From the NCBI RefSeq assembly GCF_004795735.1, contig NZ_CP039247.1, positions 1,116,001 to 1,180,000 of the forward strand: a DNA stretch of 64,000 nt, read 5' to 3'. The notes beneath the pieces were generated by a model. It saw only the letters and a program-made list of their open reading frames with translations, searched no databases and was not told where the DNA came from. The position numbers and the translations under genes were made by a program. Numbering within the stretch: position 1 is the stretch's first letter; every line of letters begins with the position of its first letter. Positions 1 through 9,157 of this stretch are shown here, piece by piece. Origin of the DNA: Corynebacterium endometrii (GTDB lineage: Bacteria; Actinomycetota; Actinomycetes; Mycobacteriales; Mycobacteriaceae).

Positions 1-1
1 G

Positions 2-1114
2 CGTTTGAAGGCCTTTGAGACCACCATCATTGCTTATGACCCATACGCGAACCCGGCGCGCGCCGCGGCCCTGGGGGTCGAGCTGGTTGAGCTAGAAGAC
101 CTGGTCGCCCGCGCCGATTTCGTTACTATTCACCTGCCTAAGACCCCGGAGACCGCGGGCATGTTCTCTGCGGATCTGCTCGCTAAATGCAAGAAGGGGC
201 AGATCATCATCAACGCCGCCCGCGGCGGTCTAGTAGATGAACAGGCCCTGGCCGATTCCATCAAGGCTGGCCATCACCGGGGCGCGGGGTTTGATGTCTA
301 CGCCACCGAGCCGTGCACCGATTCACCGCTTTTTGGGCTTGACGAGTGCGTGGTATCTCCACACTTGGGCGCGTCTACCGTTGAGGCTCAGGATCGTGCG
401 GGTACTGACGTGGCGGCTTCGGTTCTCAAGGCGCTCAATGGTGAGTTTGTTGCGGATGCGGTCAACGTATCCGGCGGCAAGGTTGGCGAAGAGGTGTCCC
501 TGTGGCTGGACTTGGCCCGCAAGCTGGGCCTCGCTGCCGGCAAGTTGCTTGGCCAGGCACCCGTGGCTTTGGAGGTTACCGCCTGCGGTGAATTGGCGGG
601 TGAGCAGGTTGATGCCTTGGGCCTGTCCGCGGTACGCGGGCTCTTTTCCGGCGTCACCTCCGAACCCGTGACTTTCGTCAACGCGATGAAGATTGCGGAG
701 GCTCGGGGCCTGAGTGTCTCCGTGCACACCGAGGCTGAGTCTAAGGCTCACCGCTCGACGCTGAAGGTAAACGCCATTGGTGCGGACGGTACGGCTTTGG
801 AGTTGGTGGGCGCGTTGACGGGCGTCGAGGCCGTTGAGAAGTTTGTGCGCATTAACGGCAGGGGTGTTGATATGCGCGCTTACGGCCGCAATATCTTCTT
901 CTCCTATGCAGATAAGCCCGGCGCGTTGGGTGCCGTGGGTACCGCGTTGGGTGCGGAAGGTATCAACATCGATGCCGCGGCGCTGACTATGGGAAGGGAT
1001 GAGAGCCAGGCGGTTCTTATCATCCGCGTCGATCAGGAGGTTCCGGAACCCGTTCTGGATTCTCTTTCCGACAAGCTCGGAGCGGTAACCCAGCAGTTCG
1101 ATTTCGAGGCTTAA
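2..1114 (+). CDS. serA: D-3-phosphoglycerate dehydrogenase, C-terminal part (5' end outside window)
   Basis: Oxidises 3-phosphoglycerate to 3-phosphohydroxypyruvate, the first step of serine synthesis, in the cytoplasm. The reading frame is open from the window edge, so roughly the first 160 residues of a usual ~530-residue actinobacterial SerA are missing. Visible are the end of the NAD-binding domain (NAARGGLVDE), the catalytic-His motif (SPHLGAST), the intervening ASB domain and a C-terminal ACT domain (FSYADKPGALGAVG) of the kind that senses serine. A hairpin terminator follows at about 1200-1252. In C. glutamicum serA lies just before leuB, as here, but in this genome an IS30-family element separates them. 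The apparent TTG start at position 5 is not the true start. Confidence 0.97.
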   Translation, partial: RLKAFETTIIAYDPYANPARAAALGVELVELEDLVARADFVTIHLPKTPETAGMFSADLLAKCKKGQIIINAARGGLVDEQALADSIKAGHHRGAGFDVYATEPCTDSPLFGLDECVVSPHLGASTVEAQDRAGTDVAASVLKALNGEFVADAVNVSGGKVGEEVSLWLDLARKLGLAAGKLLGQAPVALEVTACGELAGEQVDALGLSAVRGLFSGVTSEPVTFVNAMKIAEARGLSVSVHTEAESKAHRSTLKVNAIGADGTALELVGALTGVEAVEKFVRINGRGVDMRAYGRNIFFSYADKPGALGAVGTALGAEGINIDAAALTMGRDESQAVLIIRVDQEVPEPVLDSLSDKLGAVTQQFDFEA

Positions 1115-1199
1115 AGCGCCCCAAGAACTAAAATCCAGGCCCCTGAGTCTTTTAGGGTTCTAGTGGCCTAGCCGGAGACGATTTCCGGCTAACGTCTGC

Positions 1200-1260
1200 G
1201 CAACCCGCGCGCCGCGTGCTCCATGTGAGGGCCCGCGTAGCGTGCGGGTTGCTTCGTTTG
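1200..1260 (+). terminator. Rho-independent-like terminator after serA
   Basis: GCAACCCGC (1200-1208) pairs with GCGGGTTGC (1244-1252) and is followed by TTCGTTT. It sits between the serA stop codon and the left end of the IS30 element, so it probably ends serA transcription. Confidence 0.6.
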
Positions 1261-1307
1261 TTGTGGAAAGGGCGGATTCTAGGGATCGTCGAAACACCTG
1301 ACCTTGA

Positions 1308-2019
1308 TTGGTGGTGTTTGTGGTGTCGAGTCGTTGGGATCCTTCGCCGGAGGTGGTGGAGCAGCTGTGCGTCTTAGTCCACGGTGGCCGCAGCGTGTGT
1401 AGTGCCGCGACGGAATTGGGCCTTAGCCTGAATGTTGCTTATCGTTTAGCCCGCGAACTTCAGCTGCCTATTCGCAGTAAGAAGACTCTTTCCAGGCCAG
1501 ATGCTCAACGCATTGAACAGCTGTGGAAGCAGGGCGTGAAGCCAATGCAGATTGCGTCCCGGCTCAATCTGACCCCGAGCGTGGTCTACCGCATTGGTAT
1601 TGAGCGTGGCCTGTGGCACCGCAATCCGCATGGTCGTCGCGCAAACGCCACGTCACGTCGCTGTGAGTATTTGACGCTGCGGGTTAGCGCAATGGGCCGA
1701 AAGGACGCCGCAGAAGCCGTCGGGATCAATCCGCGCGACGCCCTCGATATCGACAAGGGAGTTATTAAGCTCAATCCTGTAGGACGCGTGCCGTTTGTCC
1801 CCGACGGACCCGATGTCGCGCTCTATAAAAGACTTATGCAGGTCTTGCCCTATGTTGACGGCCGTCTAGCAGTACCCGTCGAAGTCATCGCACAGCACGC
1901 AATAGACAAGCGCATCAGTTCACGGTATTTGTCCGTCGAGGAGCGCGAACTCATCGCCGATTTGCACCGTCAAGGCCTTGGTGTGCGTGCTATTGCCCGA
2001 CGATTGGGACGCTCTGCTG
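1308..2019 (+). pseudogene. IS30-family transposase, N-terminal half (split by IS256 insertion)
   Basis: Encodes the DNA-binding half of an IS30-type transposase. There are helix-turn-helix stretches at about residues 15-80 and a second one near the end (SVEERELIADLHRQGLGVRAIARRLGRSAG), the usual IS30 motif before the DDE core. The frame is cut at the Gly codon at 2019, where the IS256-family element begins; read on, it runs out after a few foreign residues. Joining 2019 to 3465 restores ...RRLGRSAG-TISKEMARN... without a frame change, giving a protein of about 534 residues. The start codon is uncertain because several GTG/TTG codons cluster at 1308-1325. No function is expected while split. 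Confidence 0.9.
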
Positions 2020-3456
2020 GAGCGTGTCAAGTTGTTTGTGTGTGGGGTTGATTTCTTATAGATATAGGTCGAAGCGCTCGGGGTAGGCTACAGCCATTTG
2101 GTTGATGGCTTGTTTCCAGCCAGCAACTCGTGCGCCTTCAACGAGCCTGCCGGCGGTTGCTGAGGCGCGTTTTCCTTCTTTATCGCGACGAGCAGCGCGT
2201 TTGTCTTCAATGTTGCAGATCATCAACCACAGCGTCTTCAGCGCTGATTCATCGTTAGTAAACTGCACCCTGTTACGGGTGGCTTTACGCAACTCGTTGT
2301 TCAACGATTCGATGGAATTAGTCGTATAGATGACTTTCCTGGCTGCCGGCGGGAACTGCAAAAACGGCACAAACCGCTCCCACGCGTCCTGCCAGACCTT
2401 GACTGACCTTGGGTATTTCTCGCCAAGCTCAGAGGCCTCAAAATCTGCCAAGGCTGCAGCAGCACTGGATTCATCTGGGGCAGTGTAGACCTTTTTGAGC
2501 GCGGCTGATACTGCTTTGCGGTCACCGTAGGACACCCAGCGGTTAGCAGCCCGAATCAGATGCACTACACAGGTTTGAACCATTGAGCCTGGCCAGGTTG
2601 CCTCAATAGCCTCAGGCAGGCCTTTAAGCCCGTCACAGCAGACGATAAACACATCACGTACGCCGCGGTTAGCAAGGTTGGAGCATACCTGCGCCCACAA
2701 CGATGCGCCTTCTTCTTTGGCAATCCACAAGCCCAGAATATGCTTAACACCGTCGATGTCCACCCCGATGGCCATGTAGGCGGATTTGTTGACCACTCGG
2801 CCGCCGTCACGGACTTTAATGCGTAGCGCATCGAGGAAGATGACGGGGTAGAACTCGTCAAGCTGGCGGTTTTGCCAGATCATGACCTCGTCAAGCACAG
2901 CGTCGGTGATTGCGGAGATGGTTTCATGAGAAATATCGACTCGCATCGCAGTGGCCAGGTGATGCTGGATATCGCGGATGGTCATTCCGCCAGCATACAG
3001 GCTAACGATCATGTCATCGACGTCTGTTAAACGCCTGGATCCTTTAGGGACCATGGTTGGGATATAGGTCCCGGCCCTGTCCCTGGGGATATCTACGGTG
3101 ACCGGCCCGTAGTTAGAATCAACAGTCTTTGGATACGAGCCGTTGCGGTAATTGTCCGTACCAGCAGCGGCTTTACCATCCCGGTCACCAGCCTGGTATC
3201 CCAGGTGAGCGTCCATCTCGGCTTCCAACCCCCGCGTGATAGAAGCTTGCAACATGCCTCTGACTAGGTCATTGGCATCCGTAGTGGAGGTTCCAAGCTG
3301 ATCAATAAGCTTGGCGATCTCGGGGTTGGCTAAAAGCTTTTTCTCAATCGCGTCAATCTTGGCCTTATCAGCCGGATCTCGTCGTGCCATAGTTGTCATT
3401 CTGGCTCATCTCCTTATGCGGGATAGATTCCCACACACAAACCATCTGACACTCTC
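2020..3456 (-). mobile_element. IS256-family insertion sequence (complete)
   Basis: The 1437-bp element is bounded by imperfect inverted repeats: GAGCGTGTCA at 2020 against GAGAGTGTCA on the opposite strand ending at 3456, both extending into TTTGTGTGTGGG. An 8-bp target duplication, CTCTGCTG, flanks it at 2012-2019 and 3457-3464. It carries one transposase gene in the opposite orientation to the IS30 host element. The intact repeats, duplication and gene suggest a recent insertion, probably still active. Confidence 0.93.
2056..3399 (-). CDS. IS256-family transposase (mutator type)
   Basis: The 447-residue DDE transposase moves the element that contains it. Features of the family are visible: an N-terminal region with a Dxx-GMLQ helix, the conserved stretch LYAGGMTIRDIQ at about residues 137-148, the catalytic region starting FLDALRIKV, the CCDGLKGLPEAI motif with the second Asp, and YTTNSIESLNNELRKATR near the C-terminus with the Glu. 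Length is normal for the family (~400-450). The ATG at 3399 has AAGGAG about ten bases upstream; an alternative ATG lies three codons in. It fills the element from near one repeat to near the other and appears intact. Confidence 0.95.
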   Translation of the reverse strand: MTTMARRDPADKAKIDAIEKKLLANPEIAKLIDQLGTSTTDANDLVRGMLQASITRGLEAEMDAHLGYQAGDRDGKAAAGTDNYRNGSYPKTVDSNYGPVTVDIPRDRAGTYIPTMVPKGSRRLTDVDDMIVSLYAGGMTIRDIQHHLATAMRVDISHETISAITDAVLDEVMIWQNRQLDEFYPVIFLDALRIKVRDGGRVVNKSAYMAIGVDIDGVKHILGLWIAKEEGASLWAQVCSNLANRGVRDVFIVCCDGLKGLPEAIEATWPGSMVQTCVVHLIRAANRWVSYGDRKAVSAALKKVYTAPDESSAAAALADFEASELGEKYPRSVKVWQDAWERFVPFLQFPPAARKVIYTTNSIESLNNELRKATRNRVQFTNDESALKTLWLMICNIEDKRAARRDKEGKRASATAGRLVEGARVAGWKQAINQMAVAYPERFDLYL

Positions 3457-3464
3457 CTCTGCTG

Positions 3465-4357
3465 GAACGATAAGCAAGGAAATGGCACGCAATCGCGACG
3501 AGTGTGGGCTGTATCTACCGCATGCAGCTCACAGGAAATCGGTGCTGCGCAGGTTTCGGCCAAAGCCACGCAAACTCGACACGAACGCGGCACTGCATGA
3601 GGTGGTGTGGTCGTTGCTGAAACAGCGGTATTCGCCGGTGCAGATTTCGAATCGGTTGCGTCTGGACTTCCCTGACGATGACACTATGAGGGTGTGTCCT
3701 GAAACTATCTACATGTCGTTGTTCTTCCAAGCTAAAGGGGAGCTGAAGAAAGAAATTGCTGCGTGCCTGCGTCAAGGCCGCGCCGTGCGCAAGCCTTGCA
3801 ATCAGCGCATTCCACGTCAACGGTGTAGCGATCCCATGGTGATGATTTCTCAGCGGCCTGCAACGGTCGACGATCGCGCAGTCCCTGGACATTGGGAAGG
3901 CGACCTCATCTTGGGCAAAGCAAACAAGTCAGCAATCGGCACCCTTGTAGAACGCAGCACCAGGTACGTGATGTTGCTTTACCTGCCCAACGGCCACGGT
4001 GCTGTGGAAGTACGCAACGCGCTCGTTGATGCTATCGAGCAGTTGCCGACGCATTTGCGTGGTTCGTTAACGTGGGATCAGGGAAGTGAAATGGCTGGTC
4101 ATAAGTCCTTCACCATTGCCACAGATTGCCCGGTGTACTTCTGTGACCCTGCATCACCATGGCAGCGAGGAAGCAACGAAAACACCAACGGGTTGCTGCG
4201 CCAGTATTTCCCCAAAGGCACTGACCTATCGGTCCATACCAAAGAAGACCTCGAGTTCGTAGCCATGCAACTCAACGACAGACCACGCGCAACCCTAGGA
4301 TTCGCCAAACCAGCCGAAAAGATGGCTGAACTGCTAGGCTGTGCCAACGAAAACTAG
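3465..4357 (+). pseudogene. IS30-family transposase, C-terminal catalytic half
   Basis: Continuation of the transposase broken at 2019. The reading frame (the longer open frame begins within the IS256 element) carries the IS30 DDE core: GHWEGDLILG with the first Asp, the TWDQGSEMAGH block with the second Asp, and YFCDPASPWQRGSNENTNGLLR with the catalytic Glu, followed by FPKGTDL, typical of the family. It has no start of its own that belongs to IS30, so it is a 3' fragment unless the IS256 element leaves precisely. Confidence 0.93.
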
Positions 4358-4513
4358 AACCGTGTTTCCACGATCCCTAGAATCCGCCAAGCCCGCGCTT
4401 CAATGGCTATCTCAGCAACTGGGGCGCGCGCCACAACGTAATGGGTACACCAGGTTAAGTAAGGGTGGTAGCCTTAGGGAAGCATCCATTATGTGAGAAA
4501 GGAATCCCGCAAA

Positions 4514-5533
4514 ATGAAACTAGCTGTTATCGGTGGAGACGGAATTGGCCCGGAGGTCACCGCGGAGGCTCTCAAGGTCCTCAATGCCGTGCGTGATGAC
4601 ATCGAGACCACCGAGTATGACCTTGGCGCACGCCGTTACCTGCGCAATGGTGAGCTTTTAACCGACGCGGATCTGGATTCCCTTCGTCAGCATGATGCTA
4701 TTTTGCTGGGCGCCATCGGTGCTCCGGGCGAGGTGGCCCCAGGCATCCTGGAGCGCGGTCTGCTGCTGAAGATGCGCTTCGCCCTGGATCACCACGTCAA
4801 CCTGCGCCCGTCCAAGCTGTACCCAACCGCCAAAAGCCCCCTGGCAGACCCCGGCGAGATTGATTTCGTGGTGGTTCGCGAGGGCACCGAGGGCCTCTAT
4901 TGCGGCAATGGTGGAACCCTGCGTAAGGGGACCGAGCATGAGGTAGCGTCCGAGGTTTCCCAAAACACGCGCTATGGCGTGGAGCGCGTCGTGCGTGACG
5001 CTTTCGCCCGCGCAGAGGCTCGACGCAAGCACCTGACCCTGGTGCATAAGAACAACGTTCTAGTAAACGCTGGTGATCTGTGGAAGCGCACCGTCGATGA
5101 GGTTTCCGCGGAATTCCCCGACGTTACCGTTGAGTACAACCACATTGACGCCGCGACCATCTATATGGTCACTGATCCCTCCCGTTATGACGTTATTGTC
5201 ACCGACAATCTTTTCGGTGACATCCTGACGGATCTGGCGGGCGCGGTCACCGGCGGCATTGGCCTAGCGGCTTCCGGCAATATCGATGCATCTGGGGTCA
5301 ACCCGTCGATGTTCGAACCGGTGCATGGTTCCGCGCCGGATATCGCTGGTAAGGGTATTGCCGACCCCACGGCGGCCATTCTCTCCGCAGCGATGCTGCT
5401 GCGCCACCTAGGCGATACCAGTAACGCCGAGCGGATTGAGCGCGCTGTGTCAGAGGATGTGTCGAACCGCTCAGGCGAGCAGGAAAAGACCACCGTTATT
5501 GGTGACCGCATCGCCGCAGCGCTAAGGGCTTAG
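4514..5533 (+). CDS. leuB: 3-isopropylmalate dehydrogenase
   Basis: Oxidatively decarboxylates 3-isopropylmalate to 2-oxoisocaproate in leucine synthesis, working after LeuCD, which is encoded about 18 kb downstream in this window. The 339-residue product has the family's N-terminal [12 protein letters not shown], the substrate Arg cluster around residues 85-100, and the Mg/NAD segment [21 protein letters not shown] followed by [19 protein letters not shown] chose the ATG at 4514 because AGAAAGGA (4496-4503) is well spaced and the protein starts as in relatives; a GTG seven codons earlier is less likely. An IS30-family element now ends 125 bp upstream, so the native upstream control region is shortened or displaced. 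Confidence 0.97.
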   Translation: MKLAVIGGDGIGPEVTAEALKVLNAVRDDIETTEYDLGARRYLRNGELLTDADLDSLRQHDAILLGAIGAPGEVAPGILERGLLLKMRFALDHHVNLRPSKLYPTAKSPLADPGEIDFVVVREGTEGLYCGNGGTLRKGTEHEVASEVSQNTRYGVERVVRDAFARAEARRKHLTLVHKNNVLVNAGDLWKRTVDEVSAEFPDVTVEYNHIDAATIYMVTDPSRYDVIVTDNLFGDILTDLAGAVTGGIGLAASGNIDASGVNPSMFEPVHGSAPDIAGKGIADPTAAILSAAMLLRHLGDTSNAERIERAVSEDVSNRSGEQEKTTVIGDRIAAALRA

Positions 5534-5557
5534 TTTTCCACGCCTCAATCCGCTCCA

Positions 5558-5598
5558 TCCCGCCCCCTCGCACCCAGTGCGCCGGGGCGGGATTTTTC
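5558..5598 (+). terminator. Terminator after leuB
   Basis: TCCCGCCCC (5558-5566) pairs with GGGGCGGGA (5584-5592), directly followed by TTTTT. It separates leuB from the next gene cluster. Confidence 0.8.
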
Positions 5599-5658
5599 GC
5601 GCAAACGCGTGATCCAAACCCCATATAGGCTCCGCCCAGCACGTAGGGTTAAACATTG

Positions 5659-7290
5659 ATGAATAAGCCACTTAGTTCCCATTCTGTATCTACTATCCGC
5701 AAGGCCGCCGCGCTCGCGGCGTGCATCGGCCTAGCCGCCACTGGCGCCGTTGCCTGTTCGCCCAACGGCGGTGACGCCAACGGCCCAGGTTCCGCGGCCG
5801 AGGAAAACCTGGCCCCGCCTTTCGGCATTGATTCAGCCCAGGCTGAGCTTGCCGCGGACCCTAAGGGCGTCAAGGCCCTCCAGCGGTTCTTTGAAGAAAC
5901 CCCTGACCGCATCGTCGTTGCGGGCGCCGGTCAGCCGGATCAACTCGCGGCGGCCCGCGCGGCCATCGCGGACGGGGTGCCCCTCCTCGTTGCGGATTCG
6001 GCGACTGACGCGGACGTAATCGCCGCTATTGAAGAATCCGGGGCTGACTCCGTGACCGCGTACGGCGCGGATGTATCGGCAATGGTCATCGAGGGAGTGG
6101 AGGTTAACGTCGGCGAGACTAGCCCGGAGCAGGAGCCCGCCCCGGCGCTCACCGACCTTCAATCCCCAGCCGGCCTAAGCCCCCAGGGGCGCACTGATAC
6201 TATGGCGCCGGAAGAGGCGGAGTCCATCGAGCAGGCGGGGCGCCTCGTAGCCGCCGCGGCGGCGGCCCAGCCCGCAGAGACGGTGGATGCCACCGTGTTC
6301 GTGACCGCTGACACCGGGGTGGCGGCCACGGCTACCGCACGCGCGGCCGGTGCTCGGGTGCTGCTGCTGCCGGTCGGGGACCCGCGTGCCACCCCCGAAT
6401 CCATGGAGGCGGTTTCAGGGGGCAAGTTCCTTGCAATGGGTCAGGACTTTGGGCCGCAGGAACGCTTCGACGGGGCGGTGGAGCTGGCCGCTAACGGCGA
6501 GCTCCCCGGTGGGGGCGGATTGGTGTTCCCGGGGCGCCGCATGATTGCCCTGTACGGCCATCCATCCGGCCCGGCACTGGGGTTGATGGGCGAACAACCG
6601 GCTGAGGAAGCCGTAGCCCGCGTGCAGGCGATGGTCGAGGAGTATCAACAACACACCCAGGAGCCGGTGATCCCCGCGTTTGAAATCATTGCTACCGTCG
6701 CCTCCGATGCCCCCGGGAAGGACGGTGATTACGCCAACGAGACGGCCGTAGAGGATCTTATTCCTTACGTTGATGCTATTACTGAGGCGGGTGGCTACGC
6801 CGTCCTAGACTTGCAGCCGGGCCGTGCCAGCTTGGTGGACCAGGCGCGCATGTATGAAGAATTGCTTAAGCGCCCGCATGTCGGCCTAGCGCTGGATCCC
6901 GAGTGGAAGATTGCCCCGGATGAGGTGCCCATGACCAACATTGGGCATGTAGACGCCGCCGAGGTAAACGAAGTGGCGGATTGGCTAGCAGCGTTGGTCC
7001 GCGAGAATAACCTCCCGCAAAAGGGCCTCATTCTTCACCAATTCCAGCTGCAGATGATCCGCGATAGGGAGACCATCCGCACGGACCAACCGGAGTTATC
7101 CTGGATCCTGCACGCCGACGGCCACGGCTCGCACGGCCAAAAGATCGAGACGTGGAATGCGCTGCGCCAGGATCTCAGCCCGGATTTCTCCATGGCGTGG
7201 AAGAACTTCCTGGATGAAGACACGCCAATGTATACGCCTGCGGAAACTTTTGCCCTGGATCCCCGCCCATGGTTCGTCTCCTACCAGTAA
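5659..7290 (+). CDS. Secreted lipoprotein with cell-wall-binding-repeat-like N-terminal region
   Basis: The 543-residue product has a lipoprotein signal: charged start, hydrophobic stretch AALAACIGLAATGAVA and a lipobox ending GAVAC with Cys at about residue 34. Residues ~80-145 resemble cell-wall-binding repeat type 2 sequences (DRIVVAGAGQPDQL...AIADGVPLLVADS...ESGADSVTAYG). A second similar segment follows at about 200-290 (VDATVFVTADTGVAATATARAAGARVLLLP). The C-terminal ~190 residues (from about FEIIATVASDAPGKDGDY) look like a conserved domain with many acidic and aromatic residues, FDxxP-like LDPEWK and LILHQFQLQMI; I do not recognise its function. The ATG at 5659 is preferred over the overlapping TTG at 5656. 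The next gene starts 10 bp after the stop, so this is the first gene of a three-gene unit. Confidence 0.85.
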   Translation: MNKPLSSHSVSTIRKAAALAACIGLAATGAVACSPNGGDANGPGSAAEENLAPPFGIDSAQAELAADPKGVKALQRFFEETPDRIVVAGAGQPDQLAAARAAIADGVPLLVADSATDADVIAAIEESGADSVTAYGADVSAMVIEGVEVNVGETSPEQEPAPALTDLQSPAGLSPQGRTDTMAPEEAESIEQAGRLVAAAAAAQPAETVDATVFVTADTGVAATATARAAGARVLLLPVGDPRATPESMEAVSGGKFLAMGQDFGPQERFDGAVELAANGELPGGGGLVFPGRRMIALYGHPSGPALGLMGEQPAEEAVARVQAMVEEYQQHTQEPVIPAFEIIATVASDAPGKDGDYANETAVEDLIPYVDAITEAGGYAVLDLQPGRASLVDQARMYEELLKRPHVGLALDPEWKIAPDEVPMTNIGHVDAAEVNEVADWLAALVRENNLPQKGLILHQFQLQMIRDRETIRTDQPELSWILHADGHGSHGQKIETWNALRQDLSPDFSMAWKNFLDEDTPMYTPAETFALDPRPWFVSYQ

Positions 7291-7300
7291 CCTGGCTCAC

Positions 7301-9157
7301 ATGAGCGTCGAGTTTGAGGAAGTCAGCGGTTTCCTAGCCAAACATGAGCCCTTCGCGCATCTTCCCGCGGAGGAACTCAGCGGGCTGCCAGCCCAGATGT
7401 CCATGCGCTATGCCAAGCGCGGGGAGTACCTAGTCCACAAAGGCGAGGTTAACGAGTCGCTGTTTATCATTCGATCCGGCGCGGTAGATGTTGTCAGTGG
7501 AGAGGGCAGCCTCCTGGACCGCCGTGACCCGGGGCGAAATTGTGGGTACTCCACTCTCCTGGGCGAACCTGTCAGCCACTATGACATGGTGGCCGTCGAG
7601 GATTCATTGTTGCTTGTAATGCCGCAGGCCACCTTCCAAAGGCTTACTGAGCAATACCCTGATATCACCCGCTTTTTCACCACGCAGCAACGCCGCATCA
7701 GGTCCGCCGCGCAGGAACTCGCGGATTCCACCGCGGCCGACGTCCTCCGCACCAGCGTCAAGGAACTCATTCAGGCCGACCCGCTGGCAGTCTCCCCGCA
7801 GACGTCAATCAAGGATGCGGCTATCAAAATGACGGAGCACCGGGTGTCTTCCCTGCTCATTACCTCCCAGGACGGGGCGCTGCACGGAATCGTCACGGAT
7901 CGCGATTTGCGCAGCCGGGTGGTAGCCGCCGGCGTGGATAGCGCGCAGCCGGTAGCGCAGATCATGACTGGAGATCCCGTCACCCTGTCTCCGGAGTCGC
8001 TGGTGATGGAGGCCGTTATGCATATGGGGGAGCGGGGCATCCACCACCTTCCGGTGACTCGCGGTGGCGCGATAGTGGGCGTAGTCACCCAGACAGATAT
8101 CACGCGCCGGATGCAGGATGACCCAATTTTCCTCTCCATGGATCTCTCACGCCGCGGCAGCGTCGAGGAATTGGAGGGCTCCTTTGCGGCGGCTACGCAA
8201 CTAGCGGCGCGCTACATTGACCGCGGCACCTCCCCGCATGACGCTGCCGGCCTCGTGACCATAGCGGCGGATACCCTGGCGCGCAGGCTTTGTGCCATGG
8301 CCGAGGAAGAGCTTGGTCCGCCGCCGGTCCCGTACGCCTTCGTGGCGGTGGGCTCCCAGGGGCGCAGGGAAATGGCTTTGGCATCCGATCAGGATAACGC
8401 GTTGGTCCTCGACGACGGCTTCGAGGAAGCCGCGCACGGGTGGTATTTTGAGGAATTGGGGCGTTTCGTCTGCGAAGGTCTGGACAGGGCCGGCCAAGTC
8501 CTGTGCCCCGGCGACATGATGGCAATGTCGCCTGAATGGCGGATGACGGAAAGCCAGTGGATATCGGCGTTTGGTACGTGGGTTACCGCGCCGCAACCGG
8601 ACGCGCTGCTTCATAGCCAGGTCTTCTTTGATTTCCGCACCGTCTACGGTGATGAAGGATTAGGCCGCAGGGTCCATGACGCCGCCGTGGCCGCGGCGAA
8701 GGGGTCCCGCCGCATGCACGCGCACCTCGCTAGCCTGGCCGCGCGCCGTGAACCGCCGCTGACCTTCTTTAAGGGACTGGTGGTGGACCGTGCAGGGGAT
8801 TACGCCAACACTTTGGACGTAAAGAAAGGAGGCCTGGCGGCCATCGTGCAGATGGCGCGACTCTATGCCTTATCCGCCGGATTGGCCGCCGTAGACACCC
8901 GTGAACGTTTGACCGCTGCGGCCGGGGAGACGGTGTCTCGCGAGGGTTCGCAAAATTTGCTAGACGCGTTTAATTACCTCCGCGCCGTCACCCTCAACCA
9001 CCAATCCGAACAGGTGCGCCGCGGGCTGCAACCTGATTATCACATTGACCCCAAGAGCCTCTCACGCATGGACCGCGAAAACCTCCGTGACGCGTTTCAG
9101 GTGATTAAAAATATGCAAAACTCGCTGGCCACCAAGTATCCGGTGAGGAATATTTAG
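7301..9157 (+). CDS. Cyclic-nucleotide-binding / CBS / DUF294 nucleotidyltransferase-like protein
   Basis: The 618-residue cytoplasmic protein has, in order, a cNMP-binding-like domain (about 5-125; FIIRSGAVDVV), two CBS domains (about 160-280; SSLLITSQDGALHGIVTDRDLRSRV and GIHHLPVTRGGAIVGVVTQTDI), a DUF294 putative nucleotidyltransferase domain (about 300-430; VAVGSQGRREMALASDQDNALV, with the GSxxRxE and D-x-D pattern) and a DUF294 C-terminal domain. Proteins of this build are thought to be nucleotide-sensing signal proteins related to GlnD-like transferases; the target is unknown. The ATG at 7301 lies 10 bp after the upstream stop, and the downstream exonuclease gene begins immediately after this stop, so the three are probably translated from one message. 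Confidence 0.92.
   Translation: MSVEFEEVSGFLAKHEPFAHLPAEELSGLPAQMSMRYAKRGEYLVHKGEVNESLFIIRSGAVDVVSGEGSLLDRRDPGRNCGYSTLLGEPVSHYDMVAVEDSLLLVMPQATFQRLTEQYPDITRFFTTQQRRIRSAAQELADSTAADVLRTSVKELIQADPLAVSPQTSIKDAAIKMTEHRVSSLLITSQDGALHGIVTDRDLRSRVVAAGVDSAQPVAQIMTGDPVTLSPESLVMEAVMHMGERGIHHLPVTRGGAIVGVVTQTDITRRMQDDPIFLSMDLSRRGSVEELEGSFAAATQLAARYIDRGTSPHDAAGLVTIAADTLARRLCAMAEEELGPPPVPYAFVAVGSQGRREMALASDQDNALVLDDGFEEAAHGWYFEELGRFVCEGLDRAGQVLCPGDMMAMSPEWRMTESQWISAFGTWVTAPQPDALLHSQVFFDFRTVYGDEGLGRRVHDAAVAAAKGSRRMHAHLASLAARREPPLTFFKGLVVDRAGDYANTLDVKKGGLAAIVQMARLYALSAGLAAVDTRERLTAAAGETVSREGSQNLLDAFNYLRAVTLNHQSEQVRRGLQPDYHIDPKSLSRMDRENLRDAFQVIKNMQNSLATKYPVRNI

Larger units (their letters stand above)
1271..4388 (+). 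mobile_element. IS30-family insertion sequence, interrupted by an IS256-family element
   Basis: Terminal inverted repeats start GGCGGATTCTAGGGATCGT at 1271 and end with its reverse complement at 4388. They are identical over 19 bp and continue with GAAACAC after one mismatch. The 3-bp direct repeat AAG flanks the element (1268-1270 and 4389-4391), in keeping with the short duplications made by IS30 elements. Removing the nested IS256 element and one copy of its 8-bp duplication leaves an element of about 1.67 kb with one uninterrupted transposase frame. The element lies between serA and leuB and ends about 125 bp before the leuB start. Confidence 0.9.
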
